DNA from: Balneatrix alpica DSM 16621 | GTDB lineage: Bacteria > Pseudomonadota > Gammaproteobacteria > Pseudomonadales > Balneatricaceae | Direction: 5' to 3' | Assembly (NCBI RefSeq): GCF_000619885.1 | Contig: NZ_JHUZ01000011.1 | Location: 248,001-312,000, forward strand | Length of the DNA stretch: 64,000 nucleotides | Shown: positions 17,588-25,590 of the stretch, in pieces | How positions within the stretch are numbered: position 1 is the stretch's first letter | Layout of the letters: every line of letters begins with the position of its first letter | Made by a program: the position numbers and the translations under genes | The notes under the pieces: model-generated | What the model was told of the DNA's origin: nothing | What the model saw: only the letters and a program-made list of their open reading frames with translations | The model's database searches: none

Positions 17588-17920
17588 TTAAGCCTGCTGT
17601 TGCAAGCTGGCATCCAATGCATGGATTTGCGCAATAATCGCCAGCAAGCGTTGCCCGGCATCCGTCAGGGCATACTCAGTGCGCGGTGGCACCTCGGCGT
17701 AGGTATGCTTGTCCAACAGGCCATAGCTACTGAGCTTGCGTAATCGCTCCGACAGCATCTTGGTAGAGATACCCTCAATATGTCGCTCTAATGCTCCCGG
17801 CCGATTCACTCCCGCTGCCACGGCCATTAATACCGACACGGACCACTTGCAACCGACAACCTCTTCCAGGGTGCGGTATAACCGCGCCTGAGTGGAATTT
17901 TTTTTCTGCTTACTATTCAT
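17588..17920 (-). CDS. HxlR-family transcriptional regulator
   Basis: This 110-residue winged-helix protein of the HxlR/MarR superfamily shows VVGCKWSVSVLMAVAAG with a Cys before the KW pair, the helix-turn-helix region IEGISTKMLSERLRKLSSYGLL and the wing YAEVPPRTEYALTDAGQRL. The Cys at the KW motif is the residue that senses oxidants or aldehydes in several members. ATG 17920 is chosen; an open frame extends upstream through the promoter region but lacks family similarity. It is divergent from the thioredoxin-like gene, with nested palindromes between them, and probably regulates that gene and itself. Confidence 0.88.
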   Translation of the reverse strand: MNSKQKKNSTQARLYRTLEEVVGCKWSVSVLMAVAAGVNRPGALERHIEGISTKMLSERLRKLSSYGLLDKHTYAEVPPRTEYALTDAGQRLLAIIAQIHALDASLQQQA

Positions 17921-17958
17921 CAAGTTACCCAAAAAAGTGCCTACCCCACGAAAAAGTA

Positions 17959-17999
17959 CCTGGTTTGCAGCTCTCCCTGAGCTGTCTAGGATAACCAGG
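17959..17999. promoter_or_regulatory. Promoter with nested palindromes, candidate HxlR operator
   Basis: TTTGCA (17964-17969) and TAGGAT (17987-17992) are 17 bases apart and form a plausible sigma-70 promoter for the thioredoxin-like gene. The spacer holds CAGCTC-TCCCT-GAGCTG (17968-17984). An outer pair, CCTGGTT (17959-17965) and AACCAGG (17993-17999), encloses the whole promoter. Binding by the divergently encoded HxlR protein is inferred. Confidence 0.5.
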
Positions 18000-18048
18000 G
18001 TGCGCACACCGATGTTTGTTATCATTTACCCTTACAAGGAGTCATACC

Positions 18049-18285
18049 ATGACTAGTAAAGCGACCTTTTACCACGCTGGTTGCCCTGTGTGCGTTGCAG
18101 CAGAAGATAACCTGGCTAAAGCATTGGACTCCAGCCGTTATCAGGTAGAAATCATTCATCTTGGCCAGCAGCCCGATAAGCTGGCAGAAGCAGAAGCGGC
18201 GGGAGTCGAGTCGGTGCCCGCTCTGGTACTGGACGGCACGCCCTTCCATATTAACTTCGGTGCCAGTCTGGCTGACTTGAAGTAA
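18049..18285 (+). CDS. Thioredoxin/glutaredoxin-like small protein with CPVC motif
   Basis: This 78-residue protein has a single thioredoxin-like fold: strand TFYHAG, the redox motif CPVC at residues 11-14, a helix, the strand EIIHLG, and the cis-Pro segment SVPALVLDG. AAGGAG lies 7 bases before ATG 18049. Such proteins reduce disulfides or act as local thiol partners. Divergent pairing with an HxlR-type regulator suggests induction by oxidative, nitrosative or electrophile stress. The protein lacks a signal peptide, so it is cytoplasmic. Confidence 0.82.
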   Translation: MTSKATFYHAGCPVCVAAEDNLAKALDSSRYQVEIIHLGQQPDKLAEAEAAGVESVPALVLDGTPFHINFGASLADLK

Positions 18286-18291
18286 CCCGCT

Positions 18292-18313
18292 GGCGCCTGC
18301 CAACGCAGGCGCC
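18292..18313. terminator. Strong hairpin between convergent genes
   Basis: GGCGCCTGC (18292-18300) pairs with GCAGGCGCC (18305-18313) over 9 bp with a CAAC loop. TCACTTT follows on the plus strand. It is likely the terminator of the thioredoxin-like gene, convergent with the oxidoreductase gene ending at 18319. Confidence 0.6.
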
Positions 18314-18318
18314 TCACT

Positions 18319-19305
18319 TTAGATGTCCCGCAAGATGCGATCCATCACCCAACTGGTATGCAGGGCACTTTGCCCATTGGAAGGATGCGCCGTCCCCCCG
18401 GCCAGCTGGGTGGCCATCGCCTGGACATGGTACTGCTGTATATGGCGAGGATTGGCGATCTCAATATGCTGCACGCCCTGGCTGGTCTCCAGGCTGATCG
18501 GCGCTTCATCAAAGATAGAAAAACTCAGGTTGCCTGCACTGCCCTCGATCCATACCCGATCCTGCCGCCGGTAACTGGCAAAGTTCCAGCTGGCACTCCC
18601 CGTGACGCCGCCATAATGACGCCAACAGGCACTGACAGCATCCCAGGCACTGTACAGCCCCTGTTGATTGGCCACCACGCCCTGCACTTCGGCATAGTCT
18701 CCCAGCAGCCAGGCAAACAGGTCTAATCCATGGCTGGCGAGATCATCAAAATACCCCCCCGCGGCAATCTCCTTATCGGTACGCCAGTTATAGTCGCCTG
18801 ATATATCCTGTTCGCTGGGTGGTTTACACAGTTGCCAATGCAGATGACGCGCCTGCCCGATCGCCCCTTGCTGCAGCAAGGCCCGGACTTTGGCAAAACG
18901 CGGTAAAGAGCGGCGGTAATAAGCCACAAACAAGGGCAACTTGGCCTGACTAAAGGCGCTGACAATCGCTTGGCTATCACGATAACTGGGTGCCAGCGGC
19001 TTTTCGATACAGCAGGGCTTACCTGCCTCTGCAACCCGCAGGGCATAGTCACGGTGACTATCCGGCGGGGTGGCGATATAGACCGCATCAATTTCCGGAT
19101 GCTGAATCAGCTCATCCGCATCGGCAAAAAACAGCGGCACCTGATGACGTTGGGCGTAATCCTGCGCCAAGGCAAGGTTACGGCGCATCACCCCCTGCAG
19201 TGCAAACCCTGGTGTCTGTTGATACGCCGGGCCACTTTTCACCTCGGTGACATTACCGCAGCCGATTATTCCCCAACGCCAGCGTTTGTTTTGTTGCCCA
19301 ACCAT
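18319..19305 (-). CDS. Gfo/Idh/MocA-family NAD(P)-dependent oxidoreductase
   Basis: This 328-residue enzyme has an N-terminal Rossmann domain (WGIIGCGNVTEV), the family signature CIEKPLAPS with the catalytic Lys, and a C-terminal alpha/beta domain with the LASHGLDLFAW segment. Members oxidise sugars, inositols or dihydrodiols. GAGGT lies 5 bases before the ATG. The neighbours are an unrelated metallopeptidase-like gene upstream and a thioredoxin-like gene, so there is no pathway context. A role in inositol or hexose oxidation is possible because a lone iolB and an aldose epimerase occur in the window, but they are not linked. Confidence 0.9.
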   Translation of the reverse strand: MVGQQNKRWRWGIIGCGNVTEVKSGPAYQQTPGFALQGVMRRNLALAQDYAQRHQVPLFFADADELIQHPEIDAVYIATPPDSHRDYALRVAEAGKPCCIEKPLAPSYRDSQAIVSAFSQAKLPLFVAYYRRSLPRFAKVRALLQQGAIGQARHLHWQLCKPPSEQDISGDYNWRTDKEIAAGGYFDDLASHGLDLFAWLLGDYAEVQGVVANQQGLYSAWDAVSACWRHYGGVTGSASWNFASYRRQDRVWIEGSAGNLSFSIFDEAPISLETSQGVQHIEIANPRHIQQYHVQAMATQLAGGTAHPSNGQSALHTSWVMDRILRDI

Positions 19306-19332
19306 GATGACCTCACCTTATTTCATCCATGC

Positions 19333-19353
19333 AAAAGCCGCCCGCAGGCGGCT
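19333..19353 (-). terminator. Terminator after the QEGLA-motif gene
   Basis: AGCCGCC-CGCA-GGCGGCT forms a 7-bp stem (19336-19353). On the minus strand it is followed by TTTT. It lies just after the stop of the gene at 19366-20652 and before the oxidoreductase start. Confidence 0.7.
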
Positions 19354-19365
19354 CTTTAAGTTGCC

Positions 19366-20652
19366 TCACAACAGGGTCGAATAATCGGATTCCACTCGAT
19401 CCAAGCTGAGATGGTTAAGGAAGTTGGAAAAACACATCCACGCCGACAGCGCCCGCATATCGCGCATTTGCTCCGGCAAAAAGGTAGGAGGTTGTACCAG
19501 TCCCTCCTCCGCTAGCTGAGTTAGCACCTTGATGTCTTCCAGGTTGGTTTTGCCGCAAAACAGCATCTGGATCGATTCCAGCTTCCCTTCCCGCACCGCT
19601 AACTGTAGGAAGTTGTACAGCATGATAAAGCCCTTGGTATAGGACAGATCCTTGGTGAAAGGCTTACCGGTTGGCGTGCTGCCACGAAACACCCGGGTGG
19701 CATTGGTATAGCTGGTTTTTTCACCGAACCCCTGGTCATGGAAGAAGCGGTAAATATCGACAAAGGTGGCCCCCTGCTCGACTAACTGTACCGCTTGGAT
19801 ACGGTTAGCCAACTTACGCAAACGGGTGGGATAGGAAACAAAGGCAATGATCTCCATTAAGATCGCCAGTCCTTCCTGGGTAATGGTGGAGGAGGGTGGT
19901 CCCTTACTTAAGAAGGTACAGATCGACTGGCGCTGACCGTTTAACGTAGTGCCCAGGTGTACCATGCCCTCGTGCACATAGAGGATATCGATATCGCGCT
20001 GGTTAAACATCGCATCCCGACGGATTTTCAAATAGTCCGAACCCGCAGCCGCATCGGCCACGATATTGTCATCGACAATAACCCTTACCTGGGTGTCGCC
20101 AAAGGCGGCGTTCAAACGCTCATCCAGCTGTTTGGCCGCCACCTCGGCATCAATGCTTTTCTCTTCATCCTGGATCACATCGGAGTTGCTCAGCCGTTCC
20201 AGGGTATCGTCCATCATCGCCCCCAGGTCCCCCAGGGTCGGGTCGCCGGCATGGAAGACTTCTGAGGCGGTGCCATACAGCTCTTGCGAAATACGACCAA
20301 AATCGGAGCGGCCACGGTGCTCCAGCATGGTGGAAACCAGACGGTATTCGCGGCAGATGCGCTTCATAATCTTACCCAGGGGATTAAAGTGCCCCAGGGT
20401 GCGGGAAATATCCCGCTCTATTTCATAGAACTCATCGCGCTTGCTTTCAGGATCAAAACTCAGGGGACGGCCCGCATAGTAGGCGGCATCCACCGGTGGC
20501 TGCTTTTGGCACTTGCCGGCAAAGAAAGCTGCCTCGACCTTATCATCCCATTTGATCGCATCCAGAATGCGAATCGGCTCCTGGGCTTTGACGATACGGT
20601 CAGACAGCTGCCGCACCGTGTCATGGTAGGCTTTGCTACGTGTTTTTTTCAT
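19366..20652 (-). CDS. DUF1704/QEGLA-motif protein, predicted zinc carboxypeptidase-like
   Basis: This is a 428-residue cytosolic protein of the family annotated as flavohemoglobin expression-modulating QEGLA motif protein. It carries the eponymous TQEGLAILMEI and an upstream VHEGMVHLGTT, that is an HExxxH metal-binding motif. The same arrangement is found in eukaryotic MATCAP tyrosine carboxypeptidases, which belong to this family, so metallopeptidase activity is a reasonable inference. Many Asp/Arg-rich helices and no membrane segment are seen. Start ATG 20652 (MKKTRSKAYHD) is chosen; the frame extends 30 codons further but through non-conserved promoter-like sequence. It is divergent from the aldose epimerase gene. 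Confidence 0.85.
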   Translation of the reverse strand: MKKTRSKAYHDTVRQLSDRIVKAQEPIRILDAIKWDDKVEAAFFAGKCQKQPPVDAAYYAGRPLSFDPESKRDEFYEIERDISRTLGHFNPLGKIMKRICREYRLVSTMLEHRGRSDFGRISQELYGTASEVFHAGDPTLGDLGAMMDDTLERLSNSDVIQDEEKSIDAEVAAKQLDERLNAAFGDTQVRVIVDDNIVADAAAGSDYLKIRRDAMFNQRDIDILYVHEGMVHLGTTLNGQRQSICTFLSKGPPSSTITQEGLAILMEIIAFVSYPTRLRKLANRIQAVQLVEQGATFVDIYRFFHDQGFGEKTSYTNATRVFRGSTPTGKPFTKDLSYTKGFIMLYNFLQLAVREGKLESIQMLFCGKTNLEDIKVLTQLAEEGLVQPPTFLPEQMRDMRALSAWMCFSNFLNHLSLDRVESDYSTLL

Positions 20653-20763
20653 AGTCTTCACAGGAGGTAACCGGCCCGCTCCCGTAGCGGTCTTGCTGCG
20701 GTACCTAAGGCTGATTATTGTGGACGCCCTGGATAAATACAATTGCCGAGCGGGCCTGCCTCC

Positions 20764-21750
20764 ATGCCAGATGATGCGTTACTGTTAGCCTCCCCCTCTT
20801 GCCGCCTCCGTGTCAGCCCCTGGGGGGCCGCCCTGACTGAACTGCAAATCCGTGATCAGCAGGGTAACTGGCAATCACTCTGCGTCAGTCTCCCCAGTCT
20901 TACTGACTATCAGCATAATGCCGCCCTGGTAGGCGCCGTTGCTGGCCCCTGGGCCAATCGCATCAGCCAGGGGCAGCTCACCCTGCCTGAGCAAGGGCCC
21001 TTACAGTTAGAGACCAATGCCGCTGGTCATCATTTACACGGTGCCAGTGCCGGCCTGCACCAACGCCTCTGGCGAGTACAGGAGCAGTGTGAAGACAGCC
21101 TGACGCTCAATACTCTGGTGCCCGCCGGGGCAGGCGGTTATCCCGCCAGCATTGCGGTGTATTGTCGCTATCACCTCAGTAGTGAGAGCCCGGAGGTACA
21201 GCGCCTGAGCATGACATTAGAGGCAGAGGTATCAGCGCCCTGCCCTATCAATCTCACCAGCCATAGCTACTTTAATCTGGCCGGAGCAGCCGCTGCTCTC
21301 CCCCAGCACCGTTTACTGGTTGAGGCGGATACCTTTCTGGCCCTGGATGATAGCGGCGTGGCCCAGCTTCCCCGCACCGTGCACAACAGTCCTTTTGATT
21401 TGCGCCAGGCGCCCCTACTGCAAGACTGTTTACAGCAACAGGAGGCCCAACTCACCCAGGCAGGAGGCTTCGATCATTGCTGGTTGATTGCCGGTGAGGG
21501 TCTACGGCGCCATGCCAGGCTCAGTCATCCGCCCACGGGCCGTTTTCTGGAGGTGTATAGCGATCAACCTGGATTACAGGTCTACACGGCGAACTTTTTA
21601 GCGCTACCAGACTGGGGACGTCACTCCAGTATCTGTCTAGAGCCTCAGCTCGCCCCTAATGCCCCCAATCATGCTCCTGCGCAGCAGTGGTTGGTGCGAC
21701 CGGGGCAACGTTACCGCCACCAGCTTTATTATCGTTTTGGTCACCAGTAA
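20764..21750 (+). CDS. galM: Aldose 1-epimerase (mutarotase) family protein
   Basis: This 328-residue galactose-mutarotase-fold protein has the catalytic His in NLTSHSYFNLAG, a second His near the N-terminal AGHHLHGASAG, and the catalytic Glu in ICLEPQLAPNAPNH. It interconverts the alpha and beta anomers of hexoses. ATG 20764 is used; a TTG 7 codons upstream is possible, and no clear Shine-Dalgarno site is seen for either. No sugar catabolic genes are adjacent, so the symbol reflects family membership rather than proven substrate. Confidence 0.88.
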   Translation: MPDDALLLASPSCRLRVSPWGAALTELQIRDQQGNWQSLCVSLPSLTDYQHNAALVGAVAGPWANRISQGQLTLPEQGPLQLETNAAGHHLHGASAGLHQRLWRVQEQCEDSLTLNTLVPAGAGGYPASIAVYCRYHLSSESPEVQRLSMTLEAEVSAPCPINLTSHSYFNLAGAAAALPQHRLLVEADTFLALDDSGVAQLPRTVHNSPFDLRQAPLLQDCLQQQEAQLTQAGGFDHCWLIAGEGLRRHARLSHPPTGRFLEVYSDQPGLQVYTANFLALPDWGRHSSICLEPQLAPNAPNHAPAQQWLVRPGQRYRHQLYYRFGHQ

Positions 21751-21758
21751 GCCGAGAT

Positions 21759-21784
21759 AAAAAAGCCCCGCACAGCCGCGGGGC
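21759..21784 (-). terminator. Intrinsic terminator downstream of the binding-protein gene
   Basis: On the minus strand GCCCCGC-GGCTGT-GCGGGGC is followed by TTTTTT (21784 to 21759). It lies 45 bases after the stop of the solute-binding protein gene. Confidence 0.88.
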
Positions 21785-21829
21785 AAAGCTCAGTCAACGA
21801 GATATCCCTTCACATTCCGCCAGTTCGTC

Positions 21830-22900
21830 TTAACGAGCCAGCCAGGTATTGAACTCTTCAGTCAGCTCATCGGCGTAGTCTGCCCACCACTCATCATCAA
21901 ACATAAAGACGTTCTTCATATTATCCGGCGAGGTCGGCAGCACCCGGGCTAACTCCGGTGCTATCAGCGGGTTAGATGATTTACGGGTCGGCCCATAGGC
22001 TACGTATTTGGCCTGCTCGGCCAATGGCTGAGTCCCCGAGGAGAAGTGAATAAAGGCTTTAGCCTGCTCAAAGTTTTTGCTGCCCTTGGGAATAGCCCAA
22101 CCATTGAAGTAACCAATCTGGTTGTCCCAAATCATCTCAAAGGGCTTACCTTCCTGGGTTTGCGCATTGTAGATGCGACCATTGAAAGCGGTGGTTAATA
22201 CCACCTCACCATCGGCCAATAACTGTGGTGGCTGCGCCCCGGCAGTCCACCAAATGGTTTGATCCTTGATGCTATCGAGCTTCTTAAATGCACGCTCACG
22301 GCCTTCCAGCGTCTCCAACATGGGATAAACCTCGGCAGCCGCTACGCCATCTGCCAGCAGAGCCCATTCCAGGTTGCCCTGCGGCTGTTTCTGCAGCGCC
22401 CGCTTGCCAGGATATTTTTGCAGATCAAACATATCGGTCAGCTTGGAGGGGGGATTATCACTGAAACGGCTGCGGTCATAGGCCAATACGTTAGAGACCA
22501 TGATGGTGGATACCGCGCACTTATGGATCGCACCGGGGATAAAGTCCTGATCGGCTGGCGTGCCATCGGCACCAGCGGGCAGCTCTGCCGCATTTAACGG
22601 CTCCAGCAGGCCTTCGGCACAACCACGGACGATGTCCGGTTTATCCAGGGAGACCAGATCCCAGGTGACGTTACCGGCTTCCACCTGGGCCTTAATTTCC
22701 GCCAAGCCACCGCTAAAGTCTTCTGACACTATCTCAACCCCGGTCTGGGCGCTAAAGGGCTTATGGTAGGCCTCAACCTGGCTTTTGGTAAAAGCACCAC
22801 CCCAGGAGACGACGGTCAGCTTATCCGCCAGCGCCTGACTGGTCAGGGTCACACTGCATACCGCCAGGGCTAGAGTGGAAAGGCGTGTTCTTGTTTTCAT
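21830..22900 (-). CDS. ABC transporter periplasmic binding protein (PotD-like), hydroxyproline locus
   Basis: This 356-residue secreted protein has a signal peptide (residues 1-25, cut after SQALA). It is of the spermidine/putrescine-type binding family: LTVVSWGGAFTKSQVEAY at the N-terminus, NVTWDLVSLDKPDIVRGC, then WWTAGAQPPQLLADGEV and the WWADYADEL ending. No ATPase or permease is adjacent; the matching PotA/B/C-like genes lie at 34300-37521 with the deaminase. Placement in a hydroxyproline degradation locus suggests that it binds hydroxyproline or a related amino acid. An AT-rich motif shared with the other locus promoters lies about 85 bases before the start. Confidence 0.88.
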   Translation of the reverse strand: MKTRTRLSTLALAVCSVTLTSQALADKLTVVSWGGAFTKSQVEAYHKPFSAQTGVEIVSEDFSGGLAEIKAQVEAGNVTWDLVSLDKPDIVRGCAEGLLEPLNAAELPAGADGTPADQDFIPGAIHKCAVSTIMVSNVLAYDRSRFSDNPPSKLTDMFDLQKYPGKRALQKQPQGNLEWALLADGVAAAEVYPMLETLEGRERAFKKLDSIKDQTIWWTAGAQPPQLLADGEVVLTTAFNGRIYNAQTQEGKPFEMIWDNQIGYFNGWAIPKGSKNFEQAKAFIHFSSGTQPLAEQAKYVAYGPTRKSSNPLIAPELARVLPTSPDNMKNVFMFDDEWWADYADELTEEFNTWLAR

Positions 22901-22979
22901 GGGTTTTCCTTCCTGCTTCGGGTTAAGGCAGCCAAGACTGCCGGTGAACGTTTTTTAAGCTAGTTTAAATGGATATTTT

Positions 22980-22992
22980 ATACAATATTCAA
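22980..22992. promoter_or_regulatory. Partial copy of the hydroxyproline-locus operator motif
   Basis: ATACAATATTCAA matches the ATACAATATACAA part of the longer motif at 24466-24484 at all but one position. It lies in the short gap between the dehydrogenase and binding-protein genes and suggests a separate regulated promoter for the latter. Confidence 0.45.
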
Positions 22993-23022
22993 TTTGAAAT
23001 TTTTTAGGCGATCAGTCTCCAC

Positions 23023-24291
23023 TCAGCCAAAACGCGCCAAGCGATAAGGGTTGAGATCCAGTGCAGGCTCCTGTCCCAATGCCAAATCTGTCAGCAACTG
23101 AGCACTGATGGCCGCCTGGGTTAAGCCCAGATGCTGGTGCCCCAGGGCCAGTAACAGCTTGCCCCCCGCAGCGGTGCGATCCAGGATCGGCAAGGAGTCC
23201 ACCAGCGTCGGGCGGCAACCCATCCAACAACGGCCACTGCCCGCCAAAGGACGCCGCAGCAAGGGAGCGGCCAACCCTTCCAGCATCTGGGCACGGCGCA
23301 TATCCGGCTGGCGCTGCAAGCCGGCAAACTCCACTGTGCCCGCCAGGCGCAGGCCAGACTGCATCGGCGTCATAATGAATTTGCGTTCCGCAGAGGTCAC
23401 CGGTTGGCTCAGGAGTTGGCCATCCTCCGGCATCATCAGGTGATAACCCCGTTCAGCCTCAAGTGGAATACGCACCCCGGTAAGCTGCTGTACCCAGGGC
23501 GCAGACCAGGCACCACAGGCCAGCAACAGGGCTTCGCACTGGTGCTCACCATTGACCTTCCACCCCTGCTGACTGCTTTGCAGATGCTGTAGCTCCTGCT
23601 GCACGAAGGTGCCGCCCGCCGCGATAAACGCCTGATACAACGACTGATTCAACAAGGCCGGCTCAATGGTATGGCCCGTGTCCGGAAACCAGATCGCCCC
23701 GGCTAACCGATCATTCAATTCCGGCTCCTGTTCCTGCAACTGCTCAGGCAGCCACTGCTGCCAAGGCACACCATATTGCCGCTCAATTTGCTCCTGCTGC
23801 CTGGCCGCCGCCGACAGGGCTGCCTGGCTTTCAAACACCAGCAAAGATCCGCGTAAGCGTAACAAGCGCTGTGCCTCCGTCTGCCCTAATAACTGCTGCC
23901 AGGCCTCCAACGCCTGATCATTCAATGCCTTGATGGACAGTGCCGCGGCCCGGCTAGCCGTCCCTCGCGCCTGCCACAAGAAGCGAATAAACCAGGGCAA
24001 AATTTTGGGTAGATAGGCCGCCCGTAACGCCACCGGCCCCAGTGGATTCAGAACTAACTTGGGCAACTGCGGCAGCAACTGCGGTGTCGCCAAGGGCAAT
24101 ACCAACTCGGTGGCAAAGTGTCCGGCATTCCCGTAAGAGCAACCCTGTCCAGGCAAGCTTTTATCCCAGAGCGATACCTGTATACCGGTACGCTGCATCG
24201 CCAACGCCGTGGCCAGGCCCACCACTCCGGCACCGATGATAGTGATACTACTCAGTCGCTGCCCCTTAAGCGCTTGCTGGGATGCTCTCAT
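23023..24291 (-). CDS. FAD-dependent D-hydroxyproline/D-amino-acid dehydrogenase (DadA-like)
   Basis: This 422-residue DAO/DadA-type flavoenzyme has the dinucleotide-binding motif ITIIGAGVVGLATALAM at residues 17-33, the GQGCSYGNAGH segment typical of DadA relatives and a C-terminal FAD contact region, LLALGHQHLGLTQA. In the trans-4-hydroxyproline pathway this enzyme oxidises cis-4-hydroxy-D-proline to 1-pyrroline-4-hydroxy-2-carboxylate and passes electrons to the respiratory chain. It is divergent from the epimerase that makes its substrate, and co-directional with the binding protein. A general D-amino acid dehydrogenase remains possible. Confidence 0.85.
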   Translation of the reverse strand: MRASQQALKGQRLSSITIIGAGVVGLATALAMQRTGIQVSLWDKSLPGQGCSYGNAGHFATELVLPLATPQLLPQLPKLVLNPLGPVALRAAYLPKILPWFIRFLWQARGTASRAAALSIKALNDQALEAWQQLLGQTEAQRLLRLRGSLLVFESQAALSAAARQQEQIERQYGVPWQQWLPEQLQEQEPELNDRLAGAIWFPDTGHTIEPALLNQSLYQAFIAAGGTFVQQELQHLQSSQQGWKVNGEHQCEALLLACGAWSAPWVQQLTGVRIPLEAERGYHLMMPEDGQLLSQPVTSAERKFIMTPMQSGLRLAGTVEFAGLQRQPDMRRAQMLEGLAAPLLRRPLAGSGRCWMGCRPTLVDSLPILDRTAAGGKLLLALGHQHLGLTQAAISAQLLTDLALGQEPALDLNPYRLARFG

Positions 24292-24386
24292 CGCTTCTTT
24301 ACTCCTCTTCGCGCGATAACACTACTTGGCCACGATGCTGCTGATGCCTACTGATGTGCTCGCTTTGCCGACGTTTTAGTCCTAGC

Positions 24387-24428
24387 CAAGGCAACTGACA
24401 CAAGGCAACTGACACAAGGCAACTAACA
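24387..24428. repeat. Three tandem 14-bp repeats in the divergent promoter region
   Basis: CAAGGCAACTGACA occurs at 24387-24400 and 24401-24414 and, with one change (CAAGGCAACTAACA), at 24415-24428. It lies between the divergent dehydrogenase and epimerase genes, 38 bases from the operator motif. It could be iterated regulator sites or a simple slippage repeat. Confidence 0.85.
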
Positions 24429-24465
24429 GCGACTGCGGCAAGCACGATCAGGCTTGCAATTTTAT

Positions 24466-24484
24466 ATTGCATACAATATACAAA
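24466..24484. promoter_or_regulatory. Candidate GntR/FadR operator, divergent hydroxyproline promoter
   Basis: ATTGCATACAATATACAAA is identical over 19 bases to the reverse complement of 38615-38633 upstream of the deaminase gene. The core TATATTGCATACAATATA is a near-perfect palindrome (one mismatch between half-sites). It lies about 95 bases before the epimerase ATG and 175 before the dehydrogenase ATG. It is a good candidate for the site of the FadR-type regulator at 27424. Confidence 0.65.
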
Positions 24485-24579
24485 TAGCAGTTAAACACAA
24501 GTGCGCTTCAGCAAGCCCCTGCCAAACTTGGCGCTGAACCTCCGCACCCATCCCTAACCTTTAGCCTGGAATAACAGCG

Positions 24580-25581
24580 ATGCGCGAAGGCACCTTTTTC
24601 TGTATTGATGCCCACACCTGCGGCAACCCGGTGCGCTTGGTAGCAGGTGGCTACCCCGCCCTGGAAGGGCACACCATGAGTGAAAAGCGCCAGGACTTTC
24701 TGGCCAAACATGACTGGATTCGCCAGGCATTAATGTTCGAACCGCGCGGTCACGCCATGATGTCTGGCTCCATCGTCTACCCCCCCTGCAGTGCAGAGGC
24801 CGATGCCAGCATTCTCTTTATTGAGACCAGCGGCTGCCTGCCCATGTGTGGCCACGGCACCATTGGCACCGTCACCTCAGCGCTGGAGCATGGCCTGATT
24901 CAACCCCGTCAGCCAGGGCAGTTGATTCTGGATGTTCCCGCCGGCCAAATCCGCATCGAATACCAGCAGGAACAGGGCAAGGTCACCCAGGTGCGCATCT
25001 TTAACGTGGCCAGTTACCTGGCCTACAGCGAGGTCAAAGTGCACTGCCCTGGTTTAGGTGACTTGGTGGTGGATGTGTCTTACGGCGGTAACTACTACGC
25101 CATTGTTGATCCCCAGCCGAACTTCCCAGGAATGGAGCACTTTAGTGCCCAGCAACTGCTTAGCTTAAGTCCCCTGCTACGCCAGGCGGTACGTGAAGTG
25201 GTGGAGCCTGTGCACCCGCAGGATGCCACAGTACGGGGCGTCTCCCACGTACTCTGGACTGGCAAACCCACCCAAGCCGGAGCCCATGCCCGCAATGCAG
25301 TGTTTTATGGCGAAGGAGCGCTTGATCGTTCGCCCTGTGGCACCGGCACCAGTGCGCGCATGGCGCAATGGGCCGCCAAAGGCTTACTCAAAGCCGGTGA
25401 TGAGTTTGTCCATGAGAGCATTATCGGCAGCCTCTTTATTGGCCGAGTGGAATCGTTCTGCGAAGTCGGTGGCCAACCCGCCATCATGCCCAGCATTGCC
25501 GGCTGGGCCAGGGTCACTGGCCACAACACCATCTGGGTCGATTCGGAAGACCCCTACGCCCACGGATTTGAAGTGAAATAA
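24580..25581 (+). CDS. 4-hydroxyproline 2-epimerase
   Basis: This 333-residue enzyme belongs to the proline racemase family. Both catalytic cysteines are present: Cys90 in PMCGHGTIGT and Cys253 in DRSPCGTGTSARMA. That excludes the Thr-containing dehydratase subgroup. It interconverts trans-4-hydroxy-L-proline and cis-4-hydroxy-D-proline, the first step of the pathway (called LhpA in Pseudomonas putida). It leads an operon with the semialdehyde dehydrogenase and is divergent from the D-hydroxyproline dehydrogenase. The ATG at 24580 gives the normal family N-terminus (FFCIDAHTCGNPVR). Confidence 0.93.
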   Translation: MREGTFFCIDAHTCGNPVRLVAGGYPALEGHTMSEKRQDFLAKHDWIRQALMFEPRGHAMMSGSIVYPPCSAEADASILFIETSGCLPMCGHGTIGTVTSALEHGLIQPRQPGQLILDVPAGQIRIEYQQEQGKVTQVRIFNVASYLAYSEVKVHCPGLGDLVVDVSYGGNYYAIVDPQPNFPGMEHFSAQQLLSLSPLLRQAVREVVEPVHPQDATVRGVSHVLWTGKPTQAGAHARNAVFYGEGALDRSPCGTGTSARMAQWAAKGLLKAGDEFVHESIIGSLFIGRVESFCEVGGQPAIMPSIAGWARVTGHNTIWVDSEDPYAHGFEVK

Positions 25582-25590
25582 GGAGTTGCT

